From: an uncultured Desulfobacca sp. | Lineage (GTDB): Bacteria; Desulfobacterota; Desulfobaccia; Desulfobaccales; Desulfobaccaceae | Direction of reading: 5' to 3' | Length of the DNA stretch: 34,706 nucleotides | Assembly (NCBI GenBank): GCA_937958145.1 | Contig: CALGOE010000232.1 | Span: 1-34,706 of the forward strand | Shown here: positions 32,226 to 34,706 of the stretch, in pieces | Layout: each line of letters starts with the position of its first letter | Position numbering within the stretch: position 1 is the first letter of the stretch | The notes under the pieces: generated by a model | What the model saw: only the letters and a program-made list of their open reading frames with translations | Databases searched by the model: none | What the model was told of the DNA's origin: nothing | Made by a program: the position numbers and the translations under genes

Positions 32226-33335
32226 ATGTTCCGCATCAAGCGGCTGTATATTGAGGCGGCGGTGCAGGACGAGCCGGTCAGCCGCTCGGTGCGGCAGCGC
32301 CTGGCGTCTCTGCCCACCGCCATTATCCCCAGTCGGGAGGTCCTGCGGCCCACAGGGCCCCTCGCCCCGGCCGATATTGCCCGGGGCAAGGAGACCCTGG
32401 TCCTGGCCAGACAGAAGGGGCCGTTCTGGCGGGCCTGCCCCGGCACCAAAGAATATATCTGCTGCGGCTACCAGACCCTGCAGGTCATGACCAACTGCCC
32501 CCTGGACTGCAGCTATTGCATCCTGCAGGGCTATTTCAATTTCCCGGCCATAACCGTGTTTACCAACTGGGACGATATGTGGGGGGAGATTGAGGCGCAG
32601 GTAACGGCGAAACCAAACCAGATCCTCCGCCTGGGGACCGGCGAGTTCGGCGACAGCCTGGCCCTGGATGACCTCCTGGGTTTGAACCGGGAGCTTATTA
32701 CCCGGCTGGCGGCCTGGCCCCCTATCGTTCTGGAGATCAAGACCAAATGGCACCGGGTGGAGCCGCTCCTGGACCTGGGGCCCAACCCCCGGGTGATCTT
32801 TGCCTGGTCCCTGAACCCGCCCCGCCTCATCCGGCAGGAGGAGCACGGCGCCGCGCCACTGGCCGCCCGCCTGGCCGCGGCCCAGCAGTGCGCCCGGGCC
32901 GGGTTCCGATTGGCCTTTCACTTTGATCCGCTGATTTATTTTCCAGGATGGGAAGAGGAGTATCGGCGGGTAATTGACCAGCTCTGCGGCGCTGTGCCGC
33001 CGGCTGCCATCGCCTGGATCAGTCTGGGCACCTTGCGCTACCTGCCGGCTCTCCGAGACATCATCCGGGCCCGCTTCCCGGCCAGCCGCATTGCTGATGA
33101 GGAATTCATCACCGCTTTGGATGGCAAACAGCGCTATTTCAAGACCCTGCGGGCCGAGATGTTGAGCAGGATGCGGGGCTGGCTGCACGACCGGGCGCCG
33201 GAGGTGTTTGTCTACCTGTGTATGGAAAGCCCCTGGATGTGGCGGCAGGTCTTTGGTTCTGTCCCCAGCAGCGAGGAATTGGCTGCAGCATTGGATGTGC
33301 GGGCGGCTGCGGGAAGAAGCTTGAGGCAGGACTGA
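32226..33335 (+). CDS. Spore-photoproduct-lyase-like radical SAM protein
   Basis: The protein has 369 residues. An N-terminal segment with an ICCGYQTLQ element near 78-86 leads into the radical SAM cluster motif Cys91-x3-Cys95-x2-Cys98 (CPLDCSYCILQGY). The rest, with FGDSLALDD and SLGTLRYLP, matches the SPL family of DNA-repair-like radical SAM proteins. In Bacillus the founding enzyme repairs the UV spore photoproduct. Desulfobacterota copies occur in non-sporulating organisms and their substrate is unclear. The start at 32226 is chosen because the upstream in-frame reading overlaps the repeat and the previous gene. Confidence 0.86.
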   Translation: MFRIKRLYIEAAVQDEPVSRSVRQRLASLPTAIIPSREVLRPTGPLAPADIARGKETLVLARQKGPFWRACPGTKEYICCGYQTLQVMTNCPLDCSYCILQGYFNFPAITVFTNWDDMWGEIEAQVTAKPNQILRLGTGEFGDSLALDDLLGLNRELITRLAAWPPIVLEIKTKWHRVEPLLDLGPNPRVIFAWSLNPPRLIRQEEHGAAPLAARLAAAQQCARAGFRLAFHFDPLIYFPGWEEEYRRVIDQLCGAVPPAAIAWISLGTLRYLPALRDIIRARFPASRIADEEFITALDGKQRYFKTLRAEMLSRMRGWLHDRAPEVFVYLCMESPWMWRQVFGSVPSSEELAAALDVRAAAGRSLRQD

Positions 33336-33362
33336 GGGGGCCCAGAAGGCTTGAGCCCCTCA
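33333..33362. terminator. Possible shared terminator between convergent genes
   Basis: TGAGGGG (33333-33339) and CCCCTCA (33356-33362) form an inverted repeat between the SPL-like gene and the GH8 gene. There is no long U-tract, so the call is weak. Confidence 0.35.
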
Positions 33363-33376
33363 CCCCCCGCAAGAAT

Positions 33377-34627
33377 TTATTCAGAAATTTTCACCTCCCA
33401 CTGCGGCACAACCAGCCGGCGATAGGTGGCCAGGCCGAGCCAGGCCCAGTTGTTGCCGTAATAATCGTCGGGGCGGTTGAAATAGCCACCCTCCGGACCT
33501 TCCTGATAAAAGCCCAGGATTTTTTCCACGGCCTGGCGGGCCAGGTCTTTGTCCCCCTCGGCCAGAGCCGCAGCCACCAGGCTGGCATACAATACCGGGC
33601 TGTCATAGTCCACCAGGAGGCGGCCGTCATAGGTATAAACGGCGAACAGGCGCCCGTGTTCCTGCCACTGCTGGCGGGCAAAAGGAAGAAAGGTCTTGGC
33701 CAGGACGTCCTTGGCCCGTTTATCCTGAAACCAGATGGCGGTCAGGCCCACCCGCCAGGGGACCCGGACGGCGTCCCAGCCGAAGGCGGCGCTCTGGTCC
33801 GGCGCCGGGGCAAAGGTCTCTTTATCCTGGAGCAGGCACCAATCCGGTACCAGGCCGACGCCGGCCTGTTCCCCGAACCGGCGGCCCAGGATCTCCAAGG
33901 CCAGATAGGCGCTGTCGGTTAACTGCAGCCAGCGCCGGTCGCCCTGAACCCAATAAAAGACTTCATACCACGCCGGCGAAAAATACGAGGGATTGAGAAG
34001 CAAGGGCTGCTGGCAGGCGGCCCAATCTCCTGGCGTCAGCCAGAGGCGGCCCCATTGATCCCGACAGGTGTTGTGGCCCAGGATGTCCTGCAGCACCAAA
34101 AGGGCTTTTTCCTTGTAATCAGGCAGATTGGCGGTTGGGCGACCCCAGCGCCGGTGGGCCAACAGCAGGGCCAGGGCGTAGTCCAAATCGGCGTCGGTGG
34201 CGCTGTTGGCATCCAACAGCCGCCATTGCCCCTGGTCATCCTGCCCGAAATGCCAGGATAAAAGATGGCGGCCCTGGCGGGCCTGTTGGGAGAGGTTGGC
34301 TTCGGTCCAGCCATAGACGCGGTCAAAGGTGGCCTGGTCATTGCTCCAGACGGCCCGCAAAAGGGCATAGGCCTGGCCCTCGGAGATGGTGTCATGGTGG
34401 TTTTCCGGCCGCACTACCCGGCCGTCTTCCTGGATGAAGCGGACCTTGTAGAACCGCCAACTGGCGGCCAGGACTGCGTCGAGGCGAGCCGCCAACTGCT
34501 GGTCCGGGTTGGGCGCTTGCTGACAGGCGGGGCCGGCGAGACTCAGCAACAGGCAGAAGAGAAGGAAGTTCGGCCACCTGGGGACCGGCAGCAATCTTCC
34601 CGGCCGGGCTAAAGGTTTTTTTGTCAT
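33377..34627 (-). CDS. Exported glycoside hydrolase family 8 (endoglucanase-like)
   Basis: The protein has 416 residues. A hydrophobic export signal (about 18-34) ends in AGPAC, with Cys35 possibly lipidated although the lipobox is weak. The GH8 domain has Glu83 in HDTISEGQAY as the likely proton donor and the DADLDYAL segment (Asp145-Asp149), typical of the family. Length and motifs match bacterial endoglucanases of the BcsZ type, which trim cellulose during its synthesis. No bcs gene is present in the window, so the substrate is open: cellulose or another beta-1,4-glucan or exopolysaccharide. It is convergent with the SPL-like gene. Confidence 0.92.
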   Translation of the reverse strand: MTKKPLARPGRLLPVPRWPNFLLFCLLLSLAGPACQQAPNPDQQLAARLDAVLAASWRFYKVRFIQEDGRVVRPENHHDTISEGQAYALLRAVWSNDQATFDRVYGWTEANLSQQARQGRHLLSWHFGQDDQGQWRLLDANSATDADLDYALALLLAHRRWGRPTANLPDYKEKALLVLQDILGHNTCRDQWGRLWLTPGDWAACQQPLLLNPSYFSPAWYEVFYWVQGDRRWLQLTDSAYLALEILGRRFGEQAGVGLVPDWCLLQDKETFAPAPDQSAAFGWDAVRVPWRVGLTAIWFQDKRAKDVLAKTFLPFARQQWQEHGRLFAVYTYDGRLLVDYDSPVLYASLVAAALAEGDKDLARQAVEKILGFYQEGPEGGYFNRPDDYYGNNWAWLGLATYRRLVVPQWEVKISE

Positions 34628-34706
34628 CTACCCTCCACACGCGGGCCCCCGGCCTGGCAGGAACCGGGATCGGAAATGGGGTGGGATACTGGCATGCCAA
34701 GAAACT

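Noticed and set aside
1..34706. tRNA, rRNA, CRISPR array, prophage or insertion sequence
   Set aside because: I saw no cloverleaf, regularly spaced repeat array, integrase or transposase while reading. A dedicated RNA-gene scan was not possible here.

Overview
The window is a GC-rich stretch of a bacterial chromosome. It most resembles an anaerobic, sulfur-metabolising member of the Desulfobacterota (deltaproteobacteria, Desulfobacca-like). This assignment is an inference. It rests on the hopanoid glycosyltransferase, the many Fe-S and molybdopterin redox proteins, two sigma-54 activators, a kinase with a two-CW type Cys domain, a DUF1614 membrane protein, a spore-photoproduct-lyase-like radical SAM protein and the Gram-negative lipoproteins and porin. 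I saw no rRNA, tRNA, CRISPR array, transposase or phage gene.

Layout. 1-1760: an operator-like cluster at the edge, a small Cys-rich protein and a YdcF/ElyC-type envelope protein. 1774-1919: three tandem copies of a palindromic repeat. 2040-5625: hpnI, larB, a small coiled-coil protein, engB and an exported helical protein. 5714-9036: a tight three-gene operon of a radical SAM protein, a QatB-like protein and a QueC-like QatC protein. It faces rnhA (9045-9587). This is the best candidate for an undescribed system: the core of the Qat anti-phage system without its ATPase and nuclease.

9800-17864, minus strand: a five-gene redox and transport operon. In transcription order it encodes a TauE/SafE (TSUP) permease, an EMC3/DUF106-like membrane protein, a PsrA/PhsA-like molybdopterin oxidoreductase with no export signal, a four-cluster ferredoxin, and a 1132-residue NuoF-like/GltD-like/ferredoxin fusion. 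A sigma-54-like promoter lies 40 bp upstream. 18092-23107, plus strand and divergent: a PAS sigma-54 activator, a PhnD-like lipoprotein, a sensor kinase split by a frameshift, and a stand-alone receiver protein. I infer that this block senses a periplasmic oxyanion-like ligand and controls the redox operon.

23431-34706: a porin with its own promoter, long leader and terminator; a CsgG/FlgT-like lipoprotein; a dGTPase-like HD hydrolase; a TatD hydrolase; a run of phosphodiester-glycosidase-like protein, Rossmann/Cys protein, sensorless sigma-54 activator, DUF1614 protein, BamE-like protein and SPL-like radical SAM protein; and a convergent GH8 glycosidase. A GC-rich dispersed intergenic repeat occurs at least twice, probably three times.
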